Both the position numbers and the translations under genes were made by a program. The notes beneath the pieces were generated by a model. It saw only the letters and a program-made list of their open reading frames with translations. It was not told where the DNA came from and did not search any database. A DNA stretch of 64,000 nt from an uncultured Verrucomicrobiota bacterium (lineage in GTDB: Bacteria > Verrucomicrobiota > Kiritimatiellia > CAIQIC01 > Lenti-01), in NCBI GenBank assembly GCA_937860055.1, contig CALMBO010000029.1, positions 1-64,000 of the forward strand, in the 5' to 3' direction. This document shows positions 1 through 8,041 of the stretch, piece after piece (position 1 is the first letter of the stretch; each line of letters starts with the position of its first letter).

Positions 1-50
1 GAGTTATTGGATAGTATTTCTATAGAAAATAGAAACAAATGGGAAATCCG

Positions 51-1010
51 ATGAGCAGAATCTTCAAGGATAATTCGGAATCGATTGGCAACACCCCGCT
101 GGTTCGCCTCAACCGGGTCACCCAGGGAGCCAAGGCGACCATCTTGGCCAAGGTCGAGGGCCGCAACCCCTCTTATTCCGTCAAGTGCCGCATCGGGGCC
201 GCCATGATCTGGGATGCCGAGAAACGCGGTGTCCTCAAACCCGGCGTCGAAATCATCGAGCCCACCAGCGGCAATACCGGCATCGCCCTCGCCTATGTCG
301 CCGCCGCCCGCGGCTACAAGCTCACGCTGACCATGCCCGAGACCATGAGCATCGAGCGGCGACGCGTCCTGGCCGCCCTCGGCGCCAACTTGATCCTCAC
401 CCCCGGCGTGGAAGGCATGAAAGGCGCCATCCAGCAGGCCGAGGCGCTGGCCGCCTCCGATCCCCGGCGCTTCTTCCTTCCCCAGCAGTTCAAGAACCCC
501 GCCAATCCGGCCATCCACGAAAAGACCACCGGCCCGGAAATCTGGAACGACACCGATGGAGGCGTCGATGTGCTCGTCGCCGGCGTCGGCACCGGCGGCA
601 CCCTTACCGGAATCTCCCGCTTCATCAAGAAGACAAAGGGCAAAAACATCCTGTCCGTGGCGGTCGAGCCCCGGGAAAGCCCGGTCATCTCGCAGAAGCT
701 CGCCGGGCAGGAACTCAAACCCGGACCGCACAAGATCCAAGGCATCGGAGCGGGATTCATCCCCGACACCCTGGACTTGTCGCTCGTGGATCGCGTCGAG
801 CAGGTGGATGCCGCCGAAGCCGTGGACATGGCCCGGCGCCTCGCGAAGGAAGAAGGCATGCTGGTCGGCATCTCCTGCGGCGCCGCCGCGGCCGCCGCCG
901 TGCGCCTGGCGAAGCGGGATGAATTCGAAGGCCAGACGATCGTGGCGATCCTCCCCGATGCCGGCGAACGCTATCTGTCCACCGTCCTCTTCGAAGGCAT
1001 CGGCACCTAG
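51..1010 (+). CDS. cysK: Cysteine synthase A (O-acetylserine sulfhydrylase)
   Basis: Makes L-cysteine from O-acetylserine and sulfide with PLP in the cytoplasm. The protein (319 aa from this start) is collinear with E. coli-type CysK over its whole length. The PLP lysine lies in [11 protein letters not shown] (about residue 45), the substrate loop is TSGNTGIA (about residue 75), and the phosphate-binding loop is [10 protein letters not shown] (about residue 180). The C-terminal PDAGERYLS motif is intact. The track ORF starts at 39 (MGNP), but homology to the usual MSKIFxDNS N-terminus favours the ATG at 51. Neither start has a strong Shine-Dalgarno. The AT-rich stretch 1-50 is probably its promoter and leader, truncated by the window edge. 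It stands alone, convergent with the glycosyltransferase on the other strand. The family assignment is firm; only the start is uncertain. Confidence 0.96.
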   Translation: MSRIFKDNSESIGNTPLVRLNRVTQGAKATILAKVEGRNPSYSVKCRIGAAMIWDAEKRGVLKPGVEIIEPTSGNTGIALAYVAAARGYKLTLTMPETMSIERRRVLAALGANLILTPGVEGMKGAIQQAEALAASDPRRFFLPQQFKNPANPAIHEKTTGPEIWNDTDGGVDVLVAGVGTGGTLTGISRFIKKTKGKNILSVAVEPRESPVISQKLAGQELKPGPHKIQGIGAGFIPDTLDLSLVDRVEQVDAAEAVDMARRLAKEEGMLVGISCGAAAAAAVRLAKRDEFEGQTIVAILPDAGERYLSTVLFEGIGT

Positions 1011-1046
1011 AACATTTTCACATTTATTGAAGCCGCAAGATCCCGA

Positions 1047-1104
1047 TGTAGGCCGGGTGCCCTCACCCGGCGAAATCCCGCCCGGTCAGGGGACCGGGCC
1101 TACA
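1047..1104. repeat. REP/BIME-like palindromic element
   Basis: The element is 58 bp long. It is bounded by perfect 8-bp inverted ends TGTAGGCC and GGCCTACA. Inside lie two perfect 7-bp hairpins, CCGGGTG/CACCCGG and CCCGGTC/GACCGGG, each with a 4-nt loop and separated by CGAAATCCCG-like spacer. It sits between the convergent 3' ends of cysK and the glycosyltransferase, where it could also stop transcription from both sides, although there is no T-run. This is the architecture of REP-doublet elements mobilised by RAYT enzymes. No RAYT gene is in the window and I saw no second copy here. Confidence 0.7.
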
Positions 1105-1184
1105 ACCTGGAATTCAATCGCTTTGATGAACGGTTGCAGAATGTCCATATTCGCTCTAGAAGCGCCCCCGCCCACCGGCCTTCC

Positions 1185-2606
1185 CTATTGGGCTTCGGCG
1201 ACGGCGATCAATGACTGGCCCGGGAAGGGCAGCCAACGATCGATCTTCTTCAGGACCGGCACCATCATGTCGAATAATTTCAGCTGGAGCCGCCCCATCT
1301 GGCTTCGATTGCACACCACGGCGTTCCACCACCAGCCGGGCGTGCTGGCGCGGTTGAACCCCTGGAGGCGGCGGACGCGGAATCCCGCCTCTTCCAATTT
1401 CCCCCGCAGGTCGTCTGGATCGTAGCGCCGATAGTGCCCGACCAGCCGGTCATACGAACCAAACAGCCATTTGCATTGCGGAACCAGCAGGAGAAGCCTC
1501 CCGCCCGGTTTCAGGATGCCGCGCATCCGCCGCAGGGCCGCGCCATCGTCCTCGATATGCTCCAGCACGTTCAGACAGACGATGGTGTCATGCCCCAGCC
1601 CGCGCAAGCGGTCGGCATCGGCATCGCAGGTGAGGTCGAATTTCTCCACGGAAACCAGTTCATTCCCTTCGAAGGCCGACCTCAATATCTCCAGATATTC
1701 GGCGTTGAAGTCCGACACCGTCAGATGCTCCCGCTTGGGCAGCAGGCGGCTGATGTTGCCGATGCCCGATCCGATTTCCAGCACCCGTTCCCCCATGTCG
1801 GACAGGAGGGCCGCCACCTGCCATTCCGCATACCGCCTCGCATGGGAAAGGGAATGGAGGATGGCGTGGCCGTACTTTTCATCGAAACAGTCGTCCAGCA
1901 ACCCGTATTTGAAGATCGTCCACAGCGCCGAGAAACCGTCTTTCCACCCGATCTTCTTTCCTTCCGCATATCCCCGCCCGTAATAGCTGATGGGGACCTC
2001 GTAGACGGTAGCGTTCCGCTTCGCGATCTTCGCCGTGATTTCCGGCTCGATGCCGAACCGGCAGGAACGCAGGGGGATGGTCCGCAGCAGATCGGACCGG
2101 AACGCCTTGTAGCAGGTCTCCATGTCCGTCAGGTTCAATCCGGTGAACCAATTGGAGCAGAACGTGAGGAATCGGTTTCCCATCTCGTGGTGGAAATTCA
2201 GGACCCGCCGCTGCTGGCTCCCCGCGAAGCGGGAACCATAGACCACGTCGGCCCCGTGCTGCAGGATCGGAGCGAGGATCCGCCCGTATTCGGCGGGGTC
2301 GTACTCCAGGTCCGCATCCTGGATGATGGCGATGTCGCCGCGCATCTCCGATATCGCACGGCGGATGGCCGCCCCCTTCCCCTGGTTCCGCTCCTGATAG
2401 AACGCGCGGATCTGCGCGGGATATTGGGCGGCCAGCTCCTGGAGACGTTCCCGGGAACCGTCCGTCGAGGCATCGTCGACGACGACGATTTCCCGGTCCA
2501 GCCCCGGCGGCAAGGGCGAGGACAAGACCCGTTCGAGGACATGGCGCAGATAGGCCCGCTCGTTGTAGACCGGCACCAATACGGACAGCAGCTTGGATTC
2601 GCTCAT
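1185..2606 (-). CDS. Fused GT2 glycosyltransferase (DPM1-like) and SAM-dependent methyltransferase
   Basis: A two-domain protein of 473 aa. Residues about 7-240 are a family-2 glycosyltransferase of the polyprenyl-phosphate sugar synthase type: VPVYNE, the nucleotide-binding VVDDAST, the metal-binding [10 protein letters not shown] and the VVYGSRF segment. Residues about 255-410 are a class I methyltransferase with motif I LEIGSGIGNIS, acidic motif DFNAEYLE and LNVLEHIEDD. The start is fixed by TGATG overlap with the upstream gene (TGA of the GT-C gene shares its A with this ATG), so the two are translationally coupled. The ORF-track start at 2657 is upstream of that stop and is rejected. The GT domain is a close paralogue of the gene at 22735-23433; both share the segment VPISYYGR followed by [14 protein letters not shown]. 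Likely role: charging a lipid carrier with a sugar and methylating a glycan or its precursor. The acceptor is unknown. Confidence 0.85.
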   Translation of the reverse strand: MSESKLLSVLVPVYNERAYLRHVLERVLSSPLPPGLDREIVVVDDASTDGSRERLQELAAQYPAQIRAFYQERNQGKGAAIRRAISEMRGDIAIIQDADLEYDPAEYGRILAPILQHGADVVYGSRFAGSQQRRVLNFHHEMGNRFLTFCSNWFTGLNLTDMETCYKAFRSDLLRTIPLRSCRFGIEPEITAKIAKRNATVYEVPISYYGRGYAEGKKIGWKDGFSALWTIFKYGLLDDCFDEKYGHAILHSLSHARRYAEWQVAALLSDMGERVLEIGSGIGNISRLLPKREHLTVSDFNAEYLEILRSAFEGNELVSVEKFDLTCDADADRLRGLGHDTIVCLNVLEHIEDDGAALRRMRGILKPGGRLLLLVPQCKWLFGSYDRLVGHYRRYDPDDLRGKLEEAGFRVRRLQGFNRASTPGWWWNAVVCNRSQMGRLQLKLFDMMVPVLKKIDRWLPFPGQSLIAVAEAQ

Positions 2607-4189
2607 CAGGTCCCCTCCGTCGGTCCCGCCGGGGACCGCCGTTCGTAGATCCGGCACTTCTCGGCCACCCGTCCGGTCGTTTCGTCCGCCGGAAAGGCCA
2701 GTTCCTCCCTCAGGATCCAGTTCTCCGGAGCGGACACTCCCTTGTCAAACAACCGCGCCACGGGCCAATGGGCCCGGAACGCATCGGAAACCACGACGAA
2801 GCGGACCTGGTGGCGCTGGGCAACCTCCTCCACTTGCGCGATGGTCCCAAACGGGACCTCCACCCACTTCAACGGATTCGTCTGGTTGAACTCCACGGCC
2901 AGGTGGGGGCCATAGTTCATCACCACATCCTCGTCCGTCCCCCCATGCGCCTTGAGCGCCTTGGCGCACGCCTCGATGTTGGCATAGCGCCACCAGACGA
3001 ATTCGGACCTGAACGCATGGACGGCATATCGCGCGTTGACCGATATGAAAACCAGCAGGATCAGGCCCGACAGCCATCGCCGGGCGCGGGAGGATTCCGC
3101 GGGCCAAACCTCCGGCCATGCGAGAAAGACCAGCAGGAAAACCCACGGCAGGCTCGGCACCAGGTTCCGCCGGTCCACATAGGCCAGGCAGGTCAGTCCC
3201 ACCTGGAATCCCAGCAGGCATAGGGGCAGAAGAGCCTCCCGGCGTTTCTTCTTCCACAGCAAAATTCCGATGCCGATCAGGCCCAGGGAAAACCAGACGG
3301 TTCCAATCCGGAACCCCTTCCAGAACATCTGCTCATTGAAGATGCGCGCGGCATCCGCGACATTGCGAGGCGCTCTCCGGGGAAGGGCCCGCGCCACTTC
3401 CGGCCAAGTCCGGTCGTACAGTTTCGATCCGCCGGCGGCATAATGCTGCTTGGAATCCGCCCAGTCGGGCCCGCCGGCGAAATGGGCCCAGCCCTTGGAG
3501 CCCGGAGTGAACTTCCCGGCCTGGGCATAGGTGAAAACGCACAACGGCAGGAGCACCAGAAAAGCAGCCGCGAGGATCCCTGCGGGAAACATCCAATGCT
3601 TCTTCCAGTCTTTCCCCGCGCGCAACAGCACGAAGAGGCTGAATCCAAAAGCCGCCACCGCCGCGTCCAAACCTTTGAAATAGCCGCCTGCCCCGATCAG
3701 CGCTCCCGCCAGCGCATATCGCAAGAGCGGATTCAGGCGCCGGGAGAGCCCCAGGCATACCCCCGCCAGCAGGAATGCCATATAGGACATTTCCGAATAA
3801 CCGGTGATGGAATAGTGGACCATCGTTGGATTGGTCGCGACCACCAGTCCCCCGGCAAAAGCCAATGCGGGGGATCTCGTCAGCAATCCCACGATGCCCG
3901 CGAACAGAAGGACCATGCCGACACCGGCAACCACGGTCGTCGCTTGCATCGCATATCGCGGATCCCAGCCCATCTTCACCGCGCCGGCGGCAAGGACGAC
4001 CATCCCCTGCGACCAATAGGTGGACAACGCACCCGGCACGCCATGGGCGAGGGCCACCCCGTACTGGACGAAATGCCCGGCATCTCCGGAGGCCGGGTAG
4101 GCCTGGCGGGCTCCCGCGAGGCGTATTCCCAGCGCCACTCCCGCCAGGATCACGGCGGCGGCAAAGATTCTCCAGAAATTCGTCTTCAT
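2606..4189 (-). CDS. GT-C (ArnT/PMT-type) membrane glycosyltransferase
   Basis: An integral membrane protein of 527 aa starting MKTNFWRIF. About ten or eleven hydrophobic segments are visible, with an N-terminal TM (about residues 8-27). An acidic periplasmic-loop motif follows at SGDAGHFVQYG, the usual position of the catalytic Asp in GT-C enzymes that use polyprenyl-phosphate sugars. A soluble C-terminal region of about 120 aa follows the last TM and ends in a domain with FVVVSDAFRAHW. The track ORF (1627 aa, 2606-7489) reads far upstream across two genes on the other strand and is not real beyond this start. It overlaps the GT2-methyltransferase downstream by one base. That fits a pair in which the GT2 loads the lipid carrier and this protein transfers the sugar on the periplasmic side. 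Acceptor (glycan, lipid or protein) cannot be told. Confidence 0.82.
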   Translation of the reverse strand: MKTNFWRIFAAAVILAGVALGIRLAGARQAYPASGDAGHFVQYGVALAHGVPGALSTYWSQGMVVLAAGAVKMGWDPRYAMQATTVVAGVGMVLLFAGIVGLLTRSPALAFAGGLVVATNPTMVHYSITGYSEMSYMAFLLAGVCLGLSRRLNPLLRYALAGALIGAGGYFKGLDAAVAAFGFSLFVLLRAGKDWKKHWMFPAGILAAAFLVLLPLCVFTYAQAGKFTPGSKGWAHFAGGPDWADSKQHYAAGGSKLYDRTWPEVARALPRRAPRNVADAARIFNEQMFWKGFRIGTVWFSLGLIGIGILLWKKKRREALLPLCLLGFQVGLTCLAYVDRRNLVPSLPWVFLLVFLAWPEVWPAESSRARRWLSGLILLVFISVNARYAVHAFRSEFVWWRYANIEACAKALKAHGGTDEDVVMNYGPHLAVEFNQTNPLKWVEVPFGTIAQVEEVAQRHQVRFVVVSDAFRAHWPVARLFDKGVSAPENWILREELAFPADETTGRVAEKCRIYERRSPAGPTEGT

Positions 4190-4364
4190 CCTCGTGGTCT
4201 TTTCCTGCCCGACGGGGAGTCCGGAACACATGCGCGGCGCCCCACGGAATTGCGCTTCAACATGGCGGCATCTTCTCAAGGCTCCCTTCCTGCCGCAAGT
4301 TGAAACCACTCCTGGAACCAGCGGAAACACGGTTGTCCGGAGCCACGCCGGACCGGAGGCGCCA

Positions 4365-4398
4365 TATTTGGTTTGGCTTTTCCGCCATAAACCAAATA
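4365..4398. promoter_or_regulatory. Inverted repeat in divergent intergenic region
   Basis: Perfect 10-bp inverted arms TATTTGGTTT and AAACCAAATA enclose an inner GGC/GCC pair around TTTTCC. It lies in the 282-bp gap between the divergent starts at 4189 (minus) and 4472 (plus), about 75 bp before the plus-strand GT2. It could be an operator for both units or an RNA hairpin in the leader of the plus gene. I saw nothing else clear in this gap apart from the Shine-Dalgarno AAGGA at 4459-4463. Confidence 0.5.
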
Positions 4399-4471
4399 CA
4401 GTGTGAAAGCATGTGAGGGGCCGCTCCCTTGCACGCATGAGTTCCGTTTGAACAGCCGAAGGAATCGAAGC

Positions 4472-5638
4472 ATGAGCAATTCCGACATCGAGGTTTCCGT
4501 TGTCATCCCCTGCCTGAACGAGGCCGATACGCTGGAGACATGCCTCCAGAAGGCCCACCGTTCGCTCTCGGAAGCGGGAATCCAGTATGAAATCGTCGTG
4601 GCGGACAATGGAAGCACGGACGCCTCCCCCCAGATCGCCCGGTCCAACGGAGCACGGGTGGTGGCGGTTTCCAGGCGCGGCTATGGATCCGCCCTGATGA
4701 GCGGGATCGAGGCGTCCCACGGGCGCTACATCATCATGGGCGACGCGGATGACAGCTACGACTTCCTGGAGTGCCCGAAGTTCGTGAAGGAACTGCGCAA
4801 AGGGAACGAGCTGGTCCAGGGCTGCCGACTTCCCTCCGGAGGAGGAACGGTGTTGCCCGGCGCCATGCCCTGGTCCCACCGGTGGATTGGCAATCCCCTG
4901 TTCTCCTTCCTCGCCCGCCACTGGTTCTCCGCGCCGATCCATGACATCTATTGCGGCCTCCGCGCCTTCACCAAGGAGTTCTATCAGCAATTGGGCCTGC
5001 GCTGCATGGGCATGGAGTTCGCGACGGAAATGATCGTCAAGGCCAGCATCCGGGAGGCCCGGATCTCGGAAATCCCGATTTCCCTGCACCCCGACGGACG
5101 AAAAGCCCACGCGCCGCACCTGAAGACCATCCGGGACGGCTGGCGCACCCTGCGGCTGCTGCTGATGTGTTCGCCCCATTGGCTGTTTGTCATCCCCGGC
5201 CTCGCCCTGATGCTGGCGGGCGCCCTGGGCTATGTGCTGGTGTTTGGGGGCATCCGCATCGGCCCGGCAACGCCGGATGCGCACACCCTGCTGTTTTCCA
5301 GCGCCATCTTCCTGTGCGGCTACCTGTCGGCCTCGTTCTCCTTCATCATGAAGACCTTTGCCCTGCGCGAAGGCTGGCAGAAAGACAGCCGGCTGATGGG
5401 ACGGCTCTATGAGTGGTTCAACCTCGAGCGCGGCCTGCTGGCCGGGCTCGCCTGCACGTTCGCCGGACTGGCCTTGATGGCCTGGGCGATCTTCCGATGG
5501 GCACAAGCCGATTTCGGCGAGCTGGACTATCGCAGCACCATGCGGATTGCCATCCCGGGCGCAACCCTGCTGACGCTGGGAGTCCAGACCTGCTTCTTCA
5601 GTTTCTTCTCCAGCAGCGTGGGGATGTGGCGCAAGTAA
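4472..5638 (+). CDS. GT2 glycosyltransferase with C-terminal membrane segments (polyprenyl-phosphate sugar synthase-like)
   Basis: A 388-aa protein. The catalytic GT2 domain occupies residues about 6-235 with VVIPCLNEADT, VADNGSTD and the DXD-type MGDADDSYDF; DIYCGLRAF lies near the acceptor-lipid site. After it come four hydrophobic segments (about residues 232-385), the first carrying HWLFVIPGLALML. This is the layout of dolichol/undecaprenyl-phosphate sugar synthases anchored in the inner membrane. The start is chosen at MSNSD, with AAGGA 8 nt upstream; the track ORF starts 69 nt earlier without support. The stop codon overlaps the ATG of the next gene (TAATG), so the two are coupled. The sugar donor is not predictable from sequence alone. 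Confidence 0.86.
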   Translation: MSNSDIEVSVVIPCLNEADTLETCLQKAHRSLSEAGIQYEIVVADNGSTDASPQIARSNGARVVAVSRRGYGSALMSGIEASHGRYIIMGDADDSYDFLECPKFVKELRKGNELVQGCRLPSGGGTVLPGAMPWSHRWIGNPLFSFLARHWFSAPIHDIYCGLRAFTKEFYQQLGLRCMGMEFATEMIVKASIREARISEIPISLHPDGRKAHAPHLKTIRDGWRTLRLLLMCSPHWLFVIPGLALMLAGALGYVLVFGGIRIGPATPDAHTLLFSSAIFLCGYLSASFSFIMKTFALREGWQKDSRLMGRLYEWFNLERGLLAGLACTFAGLALMAWAIFRWAQADFGELDYRSTMRIAIPGATLLTLGVQTCFFSFFSSSVGMWRK

Positions 5639-6342
5639 TGGATGCGCGACCGGACAAGGGACCATTCCAGCAGGCCGATCTGGCCACCTATGATGCCGAA
5701 TTGAACCAGGGGATTTCCTTGTCCGGCGAAGACAAGGATTTCTTCGCGGCGGGCCGGCTGGAGATCCTGGCCCGATGCCTGCAGTCGCAGGGATCCGCCG
5801 CTCCGTCGGCCATCCTGGACTATGGATGCGGCGCGGGCGACACCACCGTCCGCCTCGCCCGCCTATGGCCTGGATCGCGAGTCGTTGGCGTGGACACCTC
5901 CGAATCGCTGCTCTCCATTGCGCGTTCGCGGACACCAGAGGCCTCCCGCTGCGAATTTCACACCCCTGCTTCGGTGCCGGAAGGGCTTCGTTTCGATCTG
6001 GTCTATTGCAATGGAGTCTTCCACCACATCCCCCCCGCCGAGCGAGGTGCCTCGCTGAATTGGATCCGGTCCCGGATGGCGCCTTCCGCCTGGTTCTCCC
6101 TGTGGGAGAACAACAGCTGGAATCCAGGCACCCGCTGGGTGATGAGCCGGATTCCCTTCGATCGCGACGCCGTCCCCTTGTCTCCAGCCTGTGCGGTCCG
6201 CATGTTGAAGCGCCATGGATTCTCCGTGCGGCGCCGGGACTTCGCCTTTGTTTTTCCGAAGTGCCTGAAAAAGCTGCGCCTGCTGGAGCCCTGGCTCCGC
6301 AAGCTGCCGCTCGGGGCGCAATATCAAGTCCTGAGCCAGTAG
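5638..6342 (+). CDS. Class I SAM-dependent methyltransferase
   Basis: A 234-aa cytoplasmic methyltransferase. Motif I is ILDYGCGAGDTT (about residue 60), the acidic end of strand 2 is VGVDTSESLL, and the strand-4 motif is DLVYCNGVFHHIP. It is translationally coupled to the membrane GT2 through TAATG, so it probably modifies a lipid-linked sugar or a glycan made in this cluster. The track ORF (5413-6342) contains extra out-of-gene residues before the true ATG at 5638. Its end faces the end of the GT-C gene at 6394 across 51 bp that hold no clear terminator. Confidence 0.85.
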   Translation: MDARPDKGPFQQADLATYDAELNQGISLSGEDKDFFAAGRLEILARCLQSQGSAAPSAILDYGCGAGDTTVRLARLWPGSRVVGVDTSESLLSIARSRTPEASRCEFHTPASVPEGLRFDLVYCNGVFHHIPPAERGASLNWIRSRMAPSAWFSLWENNSWNPGTRWVMSRIPFDRDAVPLSPACAVRMLKRHGFSVRRRDFAFVFPKCLKKLRLLEPWLRKLPLGAQYQVLSQ

Positions 6343-6393
6343 TCCCCTGCCCCAACCCCGCCTCCCGCCGGAGACTACGCCGGGACGGCGAGA

Positions 6394-8025
6394 TTATGGG
6401 GAAGCCGTATCGCCATTTCGATAGCGATAGACCTGGGTTTCCAGATAGGGAGAGGTATAGACCCGTTCGAAACGGGATTCTTCTTTTTGCAGGCGGGGCA
6501 GGATGTCCGTGACTTTTGCGCGGCCGTAGGCATTGGCTTCGGGGAAGGAATCCAGCACCACATAAAGCGGGATGCTCTTCTCGCGGGATTGCCGCATGGC
6601 CTCTTCCAGCCCGCGGGGATACTCGGTATAGCGGCGGGCGCTGATCTGGACAAACAGGGCCTTGCTGGACACCACCCAGCTGTTGGACGGGGAATGCATC
6701 CCGATCCATGCGCCGGCATCCAGCAGCCCGGCAAAATCCAGTTCGGAAGTGGGGACGTAGCGTTCGGGGTGCCAAGGGGGAAACTCCTTCAACCGCCAGA
6801 TCGTCTGGATGTTCTTCCGGGCCGCAAAGACGTCGGTCGCCACTTGGAAGCCAATCCATGCCAGCAAGAGAAAGGCAACCGTTTTGGCCGATCGGGATCC
6901 GGCGATCCGCCCGATCTGCAGAAAACCCAGGAGGGTGAGCCAGAGCAAGACGGGAAGCAACGGCGCGAAATAGCGGTTGTCCCGGTAGGGACAGGCCAGG
7001 AAAACCAGTACGCTGACAGCCGCATACAGGCTGCTGATTCTCCCCTCCGCCTGCGCCGGTCCGAAAACCTTCACGGTTCCCCATGCCAGCACGGCATAGA
7101 GAGCCAACGCCAGCGGAAAGGCGAGAAACGACAGGTTCAGCAGTTCCAAAACACCGGAAGTCCCAAAACATTTGGGCAGGACAACCGACGGGTATGTCCA
7201 GCGATAGGCGGCGAGGCTGTCGGCCAGGATTTGCAGGAACGGGGGACGCGGAGCCTCCACGGCCTCGGGATTGGCAAAGAAATACACCAGATAGGTTGGA
7301 TTCGTGAACACCGCGATCAGAAGCGAGAAAATCAACGGCGCCCCGGCGGCCAGATACGCCGAACGGCGCCATGAGGGGGAATGCTGTTTCCGATGGAGGA
7401 AAATATAGGCCATGGCCGCAACCGGAATCGCCATCCCGATCTGGCGGGCCTGGATCGCCGCCAGCGTGGACACGGATGCCGCCAGCCACAGCTTGAGGGA
7501 TGGTTTATCCTGCTGGCCCGCCCTCTCCCATGCCACCAGCGCGAGCAAGGAACAGCATATGAACAGGGGTTCCGATCCGATGATGGAGAACTGAACCATC
7601 AGGAATTGCGATGTGGACAGCAACAGCCCGAGCAGGAAGGGAAACGGCGCCTTGACCTGACGCAGCCACGCCAGAACCGCCACGAACGAGGGAATGACCA
7701 GGCAAACGCCCAGTCCTTTGGCCGCGGCAACCGTTGCCGGAGACAACGTGAACAGGTCCCCGCGCGGCGCCTGGCCCGTCAGCCAAAGCCAAATGGAAAG
7801 AAGATAGGGATACCCAACGGGAAACCGCCATTTGAAGGGATGAAAGCCATCCCGCGAAATCGTCTGCCATGCGATATACAGGTAATCCAGGTTGTCGCCA
7901 TTGGTCATCAGCCGATGGACATAGATCGCCAAGGACACGAGTAAGCCCGCCCCCACGATCGTCCACAGGATAAAACGCGGAATCGGCTGGCCGGACTCCA
8001 TCGGTTTGGCGGTCAACAGGTTCAT
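6394..8025 (-). CDS. Multi-pass membrane protein, probable GT-C glycosyltransferase
   Basis: A 543-aa protein with roughly ten hydrophobic segments, the first at about residues 18-40. It has an acidic first periplasmic loop carrying TNGDNLDYLYIAWQTI and a soluble C-terminal tail of about 140 aa. That topology matches GT-C mannosyl/arabinosyl transferase-like proteins acting on the periplasmic side. The catalytic identity is not proven, because GT-C families diverge quickly. It is the last gene of the minus-strand wzm/wzt operon, 16 bp after the GT9 gene. An AAGG-type Shine-Dalgarno precedes the ATG. A general membrane protein of glycan assembly (for example a polymerase) is the alternative. 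Confidence 0.7.
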   Translation of the reverse strand: MNLLTAKPMESGQPIPRFILWTIVGAGLLVSLAIYVHRLMTNGDNLDYLYIAWQTISRDGFHPFKWRFPVGYPYLLSIWLWLTGQAPRGDLFTLSPATVAAAKGLGVCLVIPSFVAVLAWLRQVKAPFPFLLGLLLSTSQFLMVQFSIIGSEPLFICCSLLALVAWERAGQQDKPSLKLWLAASVSTLAAIQARQIGMAIPVAAMAYIFLHRKQHSPSWRRSAYLAAGAPLIFSLLIAVFTNPTYLVYFFANPEAVEAPRPPFLQILADSLAAYRWTYPSVVLPKCFGTSGVLELLNLSFLAFPLALALYAVLAWGTVKVFGPAQAEGRISSLYAAVSVLVFLACPYRDNRYFAPLLPVLLWLTLLGFLQIGRIAGSRSAKTVAFLLLAWIGFQVATDVFAARKNIQTIWRLKEFPPWHPERYVPTSELDFAGLLDAGAWIGMHSPSNSWVVSSKALFVQISARRYTEYPRGLEEAMRQSREKSIPLYVVLDSFPEANAYGRAKVTDILPRLQKEESRFERVYTSPYLETQVYRYRNGDTASP

Positions 8026-8041
8026 GCCTTGCCTTTGTCCC

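Noticed and set aside
4190-7489. N-terminal 1100 residues of the minus-strand ORF 2606-7489 (1627 aa)
   Set aside because: They run antisense through a GT2, a methyltransferase and part of a GT-C gene that all have clear domains; composition is Arg/Gly/Pro-rich frame shadow. Only the part from 4189 downward is a gene.
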